The position numbers and the translations under genes are program-made. From Actinomortierella ambigua (taxonomy: Eukaryota; Mortierellomycota; Mortierellomycetes; Mortierellales; Mortierellaceae): DNA of 64,000 nt. Shown in pieces: positions 35,706-46,560 of the stretch. The notes below the pieces were generated by a model. It saw only the letters and a program-made list of their open reading frames with translations. It made no database searches and was not told the origin of the DNA. The number at the start of each line of letters is the position of its first letter. Within the stretch, counting starts at the first letter, position 1. The DNA is taken from positions 1 through 64,000 of the forward strand of contig JAAAJB010000032.1 of assembly GCA_016098155.1 (NCBI GenBank), given 5' to 3'.

Positions 35706-37404
35706 CTATTTCTTGACAGACACAATTGCCTTCTTGCGCTCTGGTATCCTCTCCTTCTGGTTCTCCTTCTTGGTGTGCTTGCGCATATTCTCGTCCTTTG
35801 TCTTTCGGGAATCGAGCATGATCTTCTTGCGGGCCTGTGCGGTCTTGATCGGTTTGGGCGTGTTGCGATGACGGGCAATCTTGCGAATCTCGGGCACGTG
35901 TTGGTACTTCTCCTTGAGCTTCTCCGAATACTCCAGATGGCCCCGCTCCCGGTTCGACCGGACTCCCAACCGTTCCGAGGCGCGCGCCTTCCATAATCGG
36001 ACGTTGCCGTCGTCCGAGCCTGAGAGCAGGTACTTGTTGTCCATCGTGTAGATCACCGAAAACACGCGCTGCATCCGTGCTGTGTGGTACATGTCCCGCG
36101 AATGGCCCTCGCGTGCCTTGTACACGCGCACTGTGCGGTCGTAGCCTCCTGTCACCACCTCTTCACCTGTTGGCGAGTAGTCCACAGACATTCTATAGGA
36201 ATGAAACAAACAAACAAACAAATAGAGTGTGAAAGTAATTAGTATACAGTTATCCAGTTATCCAGTCGAGATAAAAAGAAATAGAACCTCTTCAGATCGC
36301 ATGGTCAAACCCGAATGCAAAAGCGAGAAGATAGCATTAAAAAGAAAGAAAAAAAACATACACTGCAGAGACATGGTCCTTGAGAACGTTGTGTGCCTTG
36401 TCCAGTTTACGCATATCGAAAGCATAAGTGTTGTGGTCTTCATTCGCCGCCATAAAGTTGAAGGCCTCCATCGGGTTCCAGGCGATGGCGTTGGTACGCA
36501 TGGCGAGGACGACCTTGGTGATGGGCTGGGAGGTGCGGAGGTCGTACAGGATGATGGTGCGATCGGAGCCCGTCGAAGCCAGGATGTTTGTCTCTGTCTG
36601 GTTAAACTTGACGGTGTTGATGGTATCGACCCCCCAATTGAGTGACTGGATCGGCTCGGCGCGGTCATGGTCCCAAATGTCGACGACAGAGCCCGAAGTT
36701 GCAAAGATGTTGTCGGACCGATGATGCGAAAGACCACTAAAGGCATTCTTGCCCGAATACGTCGCCACGGGTGCAATCTGCGCCGTCGCCGTCGAGGCCG
36801 CAAACGAAAAGACATCCCCACGATCTTCGCTACCCATCTGGAACAGTGTCGGGTCCCAGATCTTGACCGTGCGGTCGTTCGAACACGAGATGAACATGTT
36901 GCCCTCCAAAAACGACGAAACGCCCGTCACCATCGCCTTGTGGCCCTGTGTCGCCCATACCGTCTTTTGATCCGAAAGGCTCCACAGACGCAGATCGCCA
37001 TCACCGCCTCCACTGACCAGCCAGTCCAGCTTCTTGGGGTGCTTGGCCATGCAGTACACACCGTCGACGTGGCCGGTCAGGGCACCCAGGAAGGGTTTGG
37101 CCATCATGCGCTCCATCTTGGTCGCTCGCAGCGCACGTGTGTATTCACGAGCCTTTTCAAAAGGGTGAAGTGTCGGGTCCAAGTTGCGCTGGACCTTGTG
37201 AATGTCGCTCGACCGAGCGCGAGTGTAGTCATCGGCACTACGAGACAATACTTTGACTTTCTAGCTCGAGTGCAACAAAGAAAGAAAAAAAGTGTTTTCG
37301 AGAGTGGGTGGTGTGAAAAGTAAAAGGGAGTGAGTGGCCTGAAAGACAGATAATGGAAATATTGAGCATTGACAGAGTCGCAATTTTTAAAGAGTACTCA
37401 CCAT
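35706..37404 (-). CDS. SOF1: SOF1/DCAF13 WD40 protein, small-subunit processome component
   Basis: SOF1 is a U3 snoRNP/90S pre-ribosome WD40 protein required for 18S rRNA processing. Human DCAF13 is also a CUL4 substrate receptor. Three exons (37402-37404, 36362-37260, 35706-36192) give 462 residues (yeast 489, human 445). Homologues start MKxKxxSR. Here the first coding exon is only the ATG, and exon 2 begins KVKVLSRS. Landmarks include DPTLHPFEKAREYTRALRA, KMERMMAKPFLGALTGHVDG, five to seven WD repeats (for example SNDRTVKIWD, SGSDDGNVRLWKA) and the conserved C-terminal Sof1 extension RASERLGVRSNRER, HLEYSEKLKEKY and HVPEIRKIARHR, then a basic tail. It diverges from NOC2 across 319 bases. 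Confidence 0.94.
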
Positions 37405-37723
37405 TGCTGCTAGCTATGTTGCTGTCAATGCAATGAGGAAAACAGGAGGTGAGTCGATGGAGGGGTTGAAAAAAAAAATAGTCTCCAGAGTGCTGCTCTC
37501 TCGACATCTCCACTCAGTCAAAGGTCTGCGTGACTGTGTCTTCTGGATGTAAACATGCGATTTTTTTTTCAAGCCTTCACAAAACAACACTAGTGCTCCG
37601 CTCTCTCTCTCTTTTTTTTTTTTTAATAGCTTCATTGTCTGCACGCATCCCACAGCCTGTAGACATCACGCTACCTTTTTCCTTACTCCCTCTCCCTCTC
37701 TTTCCTCATTAAGCATCCACAAC
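37405..37723. promoter_or_regulatory. Bidirectional promoter between SOF1 and NOC2
   Basis: Only 319 bases separate the two start codons. The region holds an A run (37470-37478), a T run after GCGA (37557-37568), a CT repeat with a second T run (37601-37624), and a CT-rich leader before NOC2. GCAATGAGG at 37430-37438 is one base from the PAC element GCGATGAG. Both genes serve ribosome assembly, so co-regulation from this segment is likely. Confidence 0.6.
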
Positions 37724-40329
37724 ATGGCAAAGGCAAAAAAGGCAACCATCAAGTTTCAGAAGAACCACCTGAAGACGGCCATTGAGCAGCGGCGCAAGAA
37801 GCAAAAGGCCGTGCAGCAGTACAAGAAGCGCAACCCAAAGAAGTTTGGCAAGGGCGCTGCTGCTGCTGCCGCCAATGGCAAGGATGGTAGCGAGTCGGAC
37901 GGCCGCGAAGATGAGGAGGAGGATGAGAAGGCCGGTTCGGCCGACGAGAACAGCAAGTAAGTAGTGATAACCAGATCAATTTTTGTCTTTTGTTGCGCAC
38001 CTGGATGGCAATATTTTTTTTTAATAGTTGTTGACCATGTGTTTCTAATATTGCATTGTACCATAGGGTGAAGGACATGGGCGTCGATGAGTTCTTTAAC
38101 AACGAGCTTGAGGATTCGGATGAAGAGCCCGAGGAGTCTGACGATGAGGACTTTGCGGGCATTGATACCATTGTGGAGGAGGATGATGGCTCGGACATGG
38201 AGGCCCCCACCCCCAAGAAGAACAAGTCTCCTGCCGAGAAGGCCAAGCAGGCCGAAAAGGAGGCTGCTTCGAAGAAGCTGACTCTCGATGCCCTGAAGGA
38301 GAAGGATCCCGAATTCTACAAGTACCTGCAACAGAACGATGAGGAACTGTTGAACTTTGAGGGCGAGATGGAGGATCTTGAGAGCGAGGGCGAGGACGAG
38401 GAGATGGAGGCAGGTTCCGACGCAGAGATGGAGGATGCCGAAGAAGAGGAGGAGGAGGAAGAAAAGGTAATACTGGAACAAAGCTGTCGATCATGGGATA
38501 GGCGTTTTACATCTACTCATCAATTAGGCTTTTATTGTCAAAGAGCACGCATATTCACCTCTTCTTCTTTTTTTTTCTCATCCATCCGTGTGCACCACCC
38601 ATTTCTAAAATAGCCCAAGAAGAAGAAGACAAAGGCCGAGAAGGAAGAGTTTGAGGATGTGGAGACAATGGACGGTATTCCCGTGGTCACAAAGGACATG
38701 GTTGCAGCATGGCAGGAGGCATTGGTGGAGAAGCATTCGCTGCGTGCGCTTCGCCGCATCTTGCTTGCATTCCGCGCTGGCGCTCACTTGCACGACGGCG
38801 AGGACGATCGCACCTACGCCTACAAGATCAACAGCCCAATTGTGTTCAACAAGCTGGTCGTTGCTGTGTTAAAGTACACCATCCCCACGCTCGACTACCA
38901 TCTCCCCACTCAAAAAACGGCCGGCGGCAAGGCCAAGTCTGTCAACAGTGGATCGAAATACACGGCGCTGCAGCCGCTGATCAAGTCCTTCTTGCAAAAC
39001 ACGCTCTTCTTGCTCAAGCAGCTGACGGACCAGGACATGATCTACTTTGTTGTTCGTGAGTCGGAGAAGGCGATCCGCTACCTGGCTGGTTTCCCTCGGA
39101 TCGCCAAGGATCTCCTCAAGCACCTGTTGTTCTTGTGGTCGACGGGCTCGGATCGGGTGCGCATCATTTCGTTCCTGACGGTGCGCACGATGGCGCTTCA
39201 GCTCGGTGCGGCCTATCTGGACATGTCGCTCAAGGGCGCCTACCTGACCTTTGTCCGGTACGCAAAGACAACGACGATCCACACCCTGCCCAACATCCAT
39301 CTGATGCAGAACTGTATTGCTCAGCTCTACGGCCTGGACCACGAGCGTGCTTACCAGCACGGATTTGTCTACATCCGCCAGCTGGCGATCCACCTGCGTA
39401 ATGCCGTCATGGTCAAGAGCAAGGAGTCGTTCAAGGCCGTCTACAACTGGCAGTACCTGCACTGCCTGAGTCTCTGGAGCCAGGTCATTGCCACCCATGC
39501 CGTCAACAACAAAACCGGTCAGACCACACCGTTGCACCCGCTTATTTTCCCCTTGGTCCAGGTCTCGTTGGGTGCCCTGCGCCTGATCCCAACATCGACC
39601 TACTACCCCTTGCGATTCCAGATCCTCCGCAACTTGATCCAAGTGATTGAGAACACGGGCACGTTCATCCCATTGGCGCCGTATCTGCTGGAGGTGCTCG
39701 AGGGAGGCGAGATGAAGCGACCGGGCCGCAAGGGCACGCTGAAGCCGCTGGAGTGGGATCTGGCGTACAAGTCCGGCAAGGAATTCAAGGGCACACGGGT
39801 GTACCAGGATGGAACGGGCGAGCAAGTCTATGAGCTGTTGGTCGAGTACTTTGCCCTGTTCAGCACATCGATTTCGTTCCCAGAGTTGGTCATTCCGGCC
39901 ATTGTCCAGCTGAAGCGGTTCAACAAGAAATCGAGCCTCACAAAGCTCACAAAGCAGTTCCAGGCCCTCGTCGAGAAGCTGGAGCAGAACGCACGGTTCA
40001 TCGAGCAGGAACGCAACAAGGCCGACTTTGCCCCCAGTGACGCCACGGCCGTCGCCGGCTTCCTCAAGCACCAGGACAAGGACAAGACCCCGCTCGGCAG
40101 CTACTGGAAGGGTATCAAGCGCTCCATCGTTGCTAGACGCAAGATGATTGAGGAGGCCCGTAAGGACCGGGCGGCCAAGAGCAACGGCGATGATGACGAT
40201 GAGGGCTCGAGCCGGCGAAAGCGTGGTGGTGACGATGATGATGACGATGATATGGATCTGGAGGACGATGACGAGTCGATGGATGAGGATGACCTGGAAG
40301 AGGTTCAGGATGACTATGACAGCGAGTAG
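37724..40329 (+). CDS. NOC2: NOC2-type nucleolar complex protein
   Basis: NOC2 pairs with NOC1 and then NOC3 to escort pre-60S particles through the nucleolus and nucleoplasm. Three exons (37724-37956, 38067-38466, 38614-40329) give 782 residues, near the yeast length of 710. The N-terminus is Lys-rich (FQKNHLKTAIEQRRKKQK), followed by acidic tracts and GVDEFFNNELEDSD. The conserved block LTLDALKEKDPEFYKYLQQNDEELLNFE leads into the large helical-repeat body, with GSKYTALQPLIKSFLQNTL, TYYPLRFQILRNLI and FIPLAPYLLEVL. The C-terminus is acidic (DDDDDDMDLEDDDESMDEDD). The family match is strong along the whole body. A 489-codon antisense frame is a shadow of its codon use. Confidence 0.94.
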
Positions 40330-40564
40330 AACACTCACCTTTTACTATCCCCATCCGTGTACCAAAACCCCCCCCCTCTCCCACCGGCACAAAGCACAGC
40401 ACCTTCATTTTCTTTCTCTTTTTATTTTTCAAATATGATACACTTGCATTCCTCACTTGTGTTCCCTCTTTGGTACTGTTTGAAAGCTTTTATATAATGT
40501 CAATTGACTGGAAAGGAGAAAAAAAAAAGATGTCAAAAAAAATAAGAGTAACGAGTGTCGCTCA

Positions 40565-42407
40565 TCACCACAGTTTCTTCCATGGCTTCTTCGCAACGAC
40601 ATCCCTCGTAAAAACAACAGCCTTCTGGAGGTCTCTCGGAAGCCCATGACCCTTCTCCATCAATCTCCCAGCGCCACGAAGCGCCTGTGAGTGGCCTTGC
40701 GTGGCGGCACGACGGAACCACTTGCTAGCCTCGTCATGGTCCTGCTCGACTCCTTGACCTTCCTGATACATACACCCAAGACGGTACTGCGCATTCGCAT
40801 GGTCCTGGGTCGCTGCGTGTCGATACCACACTGCCGCATCGCTGTAGCTCTGGGGAGCACCTTGTCCGCTATCGAACCGTTGCGCGGTGATGTACTGGGC
40901 TTCTTTGTGCCCTCTCTCGGCTGCCCGACGGTACCAATGGAAGGCCAGCGTGTCGTCGCTCTTGGCGTACATGTTGGCCAACGCCAACTGAGCCTCGACA
41001 TCGTTGGCTTCCGCGAGATGCATAAGCCGGTCAACGTGGTCATACGAATCCTGCTGTTGTTGCTGCTTCTGCTGCTCTTCTCCCTCGCTTGAAATAGCCG
41101 TGCCTAAGGAGCTTGGTGTTGGCTGCAGTGTGTCTGCCAGGGGATCGAGGAGCTTTGAAGATGAAATGTCGACCACGCTGGTGGCCACGCCCCCACGGTC
41201 GTGCTGCTCCGTCACCACCCTTACACCCTCAGCAGCAGCAGCGGCGGCAGCAGCAGCGGCAGCGGCCGCCGCCATCACGGTCACGAGCTCGCTCGCCTCT
41301 GGACGCTTGGAAGGGTCCGTCTCCCAGCAACGATGCACGATCTGCTGATACTCGACGGGCGTCCGTGCGGGCAGATCTTCACGTTCGCCTCGCAAGACCA
41401 TGGCCACCACAAGGGCATTGTCTGGCTGGTGTCGAAAGGGCAGGGAACAGTCGGCGGCCATCTCCCACATGACGACCCCGAGCGCAAACATGTCCGACTT
41501 GGCCGAGTACTGGGGCCGCTTGCCAAATAGTTCGGGGGCCATCCAACGCAGAGTTCCCTTGAGGGCCGAGCCACTGCTGCCGTTGTTGTTGATGCTAAAG
41601 TGCTTGTTTGTAGTGCCATCGTTGCCGTGGCTGTTGTTGCTGGAGGCATTGGCCGCAGAGTGAATCTTGACGGTCGCCAACCCGAAATCACATAGCTTGA
41701 CCTGCATGTGCTTCGTCAACAGGACGTTCAGGCTCTTGAGGTCGCGGTGAACGATATGCTTGTGGTGGATATAATTGATACCACACACCATCTCATGGGC
41801 GAGCCGTATCTTGGTCGGCCAGTCGTCGACCAGCTGACGGCGGTTGATGGCTTGCTGGAGGCTGCCCCCTTCTGCAAACTCCATGGCGAGCACCAACATT
41901 TGCTGCTCATCAAACGTGGTGCCGTAGAACTGGATGATGTGCTTATCACGCAGTTGCTCCAGCATTTGGATCTCGTGTTGGAGGCTGGCTGCGCCGGCAG
42001 AGTCGAGCACATCCTGTCGTGAGATGTGGAATTTCTTGATCGCTACTGGTCGCCCCTCCCAGTAACCTTGATAGACGGACCCGTATCCACCTACACCAAC
42101 AAAAGCTCCTAGGACCAGAGAGGACTTTATGAGAGGTGCGAGTCAATGGATACAAGTACAATGTGTATATATGTCTGCGTAAGGACTTTGTGGAGACGTT
42201 GCCATTTTCTCATTTTTCGTTATATATCTGTGAGACACCCTACCATGGGATAGGTTTGGTTTCTTAAGTCTGTTCAATGTCGTCTAGAGAATGAGATTGA
42301 GATGACATGAAGTAGGGATGGCGATGAAGATCGTGGGAGCACAGCATGGAGAGGGAAAAAAACGGTGTAAGTGCAGTGCACACCATATCTGCATGTACCC
42401 ATCGCAT
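40565..42407 (-). CDS. TKL-type Ser/Thr protein kinase with C-terminal Sel1 repeats
   Basis: Three exons are modelled (42384-42407, 42244-42283, 40565-42108), in frame for 535 residues from Met 42407. The kinase domain has a Gly-rich loop (GVGGYGSVYQG), VAIKKF with the ATP-anchoring Lys, catalytic HRDLKSLNVLL, DFGLA and the activation end GTLRWMAPELF, so all key residues are present. A linker with a 13-residue poly-Ala run follows. About four Sel1-like TPR repeats come next (for example AFHWYRRAAERGHKEAQY and AVWYRHAATQDHANAQYRLG), which usually scaffold protein partners. Such fusions are abundant in Mucoromycota and Glomeromycota. The 5' end is uncertain. The 40-base middle exon and first exon were chosen by splice signals and phase, and the open frame continues upstream of Met 42407 to the 3' end of MTR4. 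The substrate is unknown. Confidence 0.82.
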
Positions 42408-42567
42408 CTCCTCGGGTTGCCCTGTTTTGATATCTTCACATCTAAAAGACACTGCATGCACTACATCATTAGCTTGAGTGAGAGACTGCTTTGCTTTATT
42501 ACACAAAATATGCTTGCTTGGAATATGAGAAGAAGAAGAAAAAAAAACGAAATGGAGAAGAGGAGGA

Positions 42568-45500
42568 TTACAAGTACAACGAAGAGGCAAAGATAATGTC
42601 GCGCTTGATGAGCACAATGGCAGCCGCAAACTTGTTCTCAAGCTCCGTGTTACCAATGCTCTTCGCCGCCGACGACATTTGACGGAGCAGCTCCTCCAGA
42701 CGACGGAATGCACGGATGATCGAGCCCTCAAAGACATCGGTCATCTTGCAGATATCCGCAAACTTGGCCCCGTTCGCCCACGCAAAGACCACATCCATCA
42801 GCTCCGGTCGGAACTTTTGAATGTACTCCTCCTCATCCATCTCCAGCTTGCACTCCTGCGACACCTTGGCAATCGTGCGCGCCGCCTCTTGCATCAACCG
42901 CAGCGGCTGCGCCAGCTCGTCGCGCAACCCCTGGCCCGTGCTCTCCGCCTTTTCTTGAAACACAAAACAACTCAACAGCGCCACCGTCTGGTGTGTCGTC
43001 AGGTCATTGAACGCACCGTTGAAAATCATCTCCGTCAACAACAACTCGTCGCCAGACGTGATCTCGCACGCAACGCGACCCTTCATCTCGATCACGCCCG
43101 AGGGCGACGTAAAGCCCAGGCGTCGCAGCACACGCTTGCGGCACTTGAGCTCATCCAGTTGCGCAATCGCATTCGCCTCCTGGATCTGCTTCTTCACCGA
43201 CTTGATCTGGCCCAACACCGACACCTTCTCCCGGTACCGCGCGTACACCTCGTCCAGCTGAGGATCCTTCGAGAGCGGGTGCTTCTTCATCACATCCTCC
43301 AGTACCTCAATCTTGCGGATCACGCTCTTAAACTCGTCGTCCTTGATGCCCATGTTCTCCACGGGGTCCAACAGTGGCACACCATCGGGGAACCGCCGCT
43401 GCAGCTCCGAAACACTCTTGTAAACCGTGTGGCGCGCATCGCTCGATCGGAGATCCTTGGGCAGGAAAATACGGGGTGCTCCAATCGACTCTAGGCACGA
43501 CAACAGCACCGGCACCACCACCATCTCGCCCTTCTCGCCCGGTTGCGCGGCCTTGATACCAGTCACGAGGCCATTCAGCCCAGGCGAGACCACAGTGTTG
43601 GGCTGGCAATACAGCAGCACATCCAGGATAAAGCTCGGTCCTGCGTTCTCATCGATCGGTTGACCCTTGACGGTCGTCGGCAGTCGCTTGCTGTAGCTGA
43701 CCACGATACCCCAGCCAAAGTCCTGGTTGTCCGACGACACCTTGACCGCACGGCCCGGCTGCATGAACGGCAACGCATGGGAAGGGTGGTTGATCACATC
43801 ACGCACGTCCTGTGCCAGTCCCGCCAGCTGCTCACGGATCTCGTGGTACTTGGCCAGCTCGGCCTCGTCCTCAAAGACCATCGAATCCCTCTCAGCCTCC
43901 AGCGTGGCCAGCTGCTTTTCCAGTTGTGGGATGTTGGCATTGTTCTGGAACTGATAAAAGCAACGCTCCAACATGTACTCGGGACTGATACCCTCAACAC
44001 GTGTCAGGTTGAGAATCATGTTGTACGACAGACGGAAGGCCGAGTTGAGGGGATCCGTCGTACCCTTGACCATGCCCTTGGCAACGGCGGGCTCCATCTT
44101 CTCGTCCAACATCATGATGACAATACCGCGCTCATCCAGACCACGACGACCGGCACGACCGGACATCTGGATATATTCACCTCCCGAGACCCAGCGTTGG
44201 CCCTTGCCGTCAAACTTGCGCACACTGGTAAAGACGACCGTCTTGGCCGGCATGTTCAAACCGATCGAGAAGGTCTCGGTCGCAAACAGCACCTTGACCA
44301 ACCCTTCCTGGAACAGAATCTCAATCACCTCCTTCAAGATTGGCAACAGACCTGCGTGATGGATACCGATGCCTCGGCGCAACAATGGCAGGATACTCTC
44401 AATCTGCGGCAATTGCCGATCATCCTCCGACAACATGCTGATCGCGTTCTGAAACACCTTGTTCACCATGTCGCTCTCCTTTTCGTCGTTGAAATCAAGC
44501 TTGCTCATCTGCATCGCCAGCGCCTCGCACTCTCGCTTGCTGAAACTGAACACAATCACCGGGTGGTAGTTCTTGACAAGAATCATCTTGATGATCTTGT
44601 AGATATCAGAAGGGCCATCTAACAAATGTTAAAGAAGTTTAGCATAACAGATCAAAAATGAAATACAAAATCCCTCATTGACCAACAAACCATCAAAAAT
44701 AAAATACATACTCTGATTTTGGCCCTTCTTAGCAACCTTCTTGGCATCCTTTTTACCACCGCGTCCTCGAATATCATCCGCCTGGGGTCCAGCAGCCTCC
44801 TGCAGAGCGCCGAGCGCCTTTTGGAAGTTGTCCTCACGGAACTGACCCTTCTCGTCGACGACCAAGTGAATACCATCGCCTCCTTGAGGGAAGAGGTAGT
44901 GCTGCAGAGGAGTCGGACGGAAGTCGGTGTAGACGACGTGGCAAGGCTGCTCCTTGTTCTTACAGATCCACTCGGCAAACTCCATCGCGTTCGGGATGGT
45001 GGCCGACAGGAACACGTAGTGACACTTTGGCGGCAGCAGAATAATAGTCTCCTCCCAGACGACACCACGCTCTAAGAAAAGGAAAAGGAGGGAGGGGAAA
45101 GTGGTGAATAATTTAAGTTTTAGGCAAATACACCATCATACAGAGAACACGCATCTTATTCCTTTTTCATCTTCAAGATATTACAGCACAAAAACAAAAA
45201 CAAACAAAAAAAAATAAGACTTACCCGCATCACGCATGTAATGAATTTCGTCGAAAACGACCCAAGCGACCTCACGCATGACCTCGGAGCCACGATACAA
45301 CATGGACCGCAAAATCTCCGTAGTCATGACCAAGCAAGACGCCGAGGGGTTGATGGTCACATCGCCCGTCATCAGTCCGACATCGCCAAACTCCTCCAGC
45401 AGTTCTCGGTACTTTTGGTTGCTGAGCGCCTTGATCGGCGACGTATAGATCACTCGCTGCTTGTGCCTCAAACTCGTCGCAATCGCAAACTCGGCCACCA

Positions 45501-46239
45501 CCGTCTTACCGGCCGACGTGTGCGCCGAGACCAAAACGGACTCGCCTCGCTCGATCGAATACGTCGCCAGCTTCTGGAACGGATCCAGCGTGAACGGATA
45601 CGTCCTTGCCGGTGGGTCCTCGGGAATGTGCTGCGAGATGGGTGTGTAGTCCCAGTTGGGTGGCAGGGCGACTTGATGGCGAACCTAGGAAAGCAAAAAA
45701 AAAAAAAAAAAAAGATGCAGCGAACACAAACAAAGTGGTAAGTGAGAGTGCGGGGGGACATAGACTATCACCGAGACACAGAATAAAAAATCTCTTGTGG
45801 CAATGGTGGCGGTTGATGTTCATCCACGAGCAATTACCTGATGGCTCAGCACAACGTTCGCGCCTTCAGCCGAAGGCATCAAACCAGCTGCAGCAGCGAC
45901 CTCGCGCTCCAGATCCTGCTCAAAGGAGTCGGTCACCGTGGGCATGGGCGAGTTGGGGCGATGGCGAGCAGCCTTCGACTCCTCTGGGTGCGACTCGGAG
46001 CCATTGGAGACATCCTCCATGTCCTTGTCGGCATCCTCCTTCGTTACGGCAGTCAACTTCTTCTTGGATGCGTGACCGTCCTGTTTGTCCTGGTCCTGAG
46101 CGTCCTCCGGGGCAGGTCGCTTCTGAGTCACCGAAGCACTCTTTGGCCGTGCGACGTCCTCCTTACTTTTGAAATTGGTGAAGTCTGTTGTGGTAGTGTC
46201 ATTGAAGACATCGAAGGCGTCGTCGTCCCCAGAGAACAT
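42568..46239 (-). CDS. MTR4: MTR4/DOB1-type DExH RNA helicase of the nuclear exosome
   Basis: MTR4 unwinds RNA for the nuclear exosome, alone or in TRAMP, including 5.8S pre-rRNA trimming. Four exons (45838-46239, 45225-45684, 44712-45071, 42568-44618) keep phase and give 1,090 residues (yeast 1,073). The N-terminus is acidic and disordered. The helicase core shows AHTSAGKT (Walker A, about 188-195), [31 protein letters not shown] (DEIH at about 279-282), [16 protein letters not shown] and the second RecA domain with [42 protein letters not shown] and [18 protein letters not shown]. The KOW arch insertion and the C-terminal DSHCT region (FKPELMDVV-like) follow. CGATGAG at 46250-46256, just upstream of the ATG, matches most of the PAC element. 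The MTR4 rather than SKI2 call rests on the arch and tail sequence. Confidence 0.95.
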
Positions 46240-46560
46240 GGTGTATAGACGATGAGTAAAGGGTAGGAGGCGAGAAACAAGAATGAGGACAAGGTTCTGT
46301 GTTGTTTGCTTGTCCAACCTAACACAGTCACAAATTCGATTTTGGGATGCACAAGGAATGGTTCATTATTTCGTTTATTCGTAAAATTTCATATACATGC
46401 CATAAAAAGTGTTTGTTGTTGTTATTGTTGTTGTCGTCGCGGTCGTCGTCTTCCTCCTACGACTTCCTCAAGCCCTTGAAAAAAAGAAAAAAGAAAGAAG
46501 CCGCTCTTGATGATATCTTATTGATTTTTTTTCCACTCTTTCTTTCTTTCTTTCCGTCCT
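46240..46560. promoter_or_regulatory. Promoter of MTR4 and 3' UTR of lunapark
   Basis: This 321-base spacer lies between two minus-strand genes. It includes a GTTGTT run (46410-46440), TCTTTC repeats (46535-46555) and the PAC-like CGATGAG at 46250-46256. The promoter of MTR4 must fit here or overlap the lunapark 3' UTR. Confidence 0.5.

Noticed and set aside
38869..40338. 489-codon antisense frame opposite NOC2
   Set aside because: Shadow of GC-biased codons; sense strand matches NOC2 throughout.
42264..42737. 157-codon minus frame between the kinase and MTR4
   Set aside because: Its 5' half is an alternative frame of the MTR4 3' end. A short central part is used as the first kinase exon, but the frame as a whole is not a gene.
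43543..44622. 359-codon plus-strand frame opposite MTR4
   Set aside because: Overlaps the conserved helicase core and has no family resemblance.
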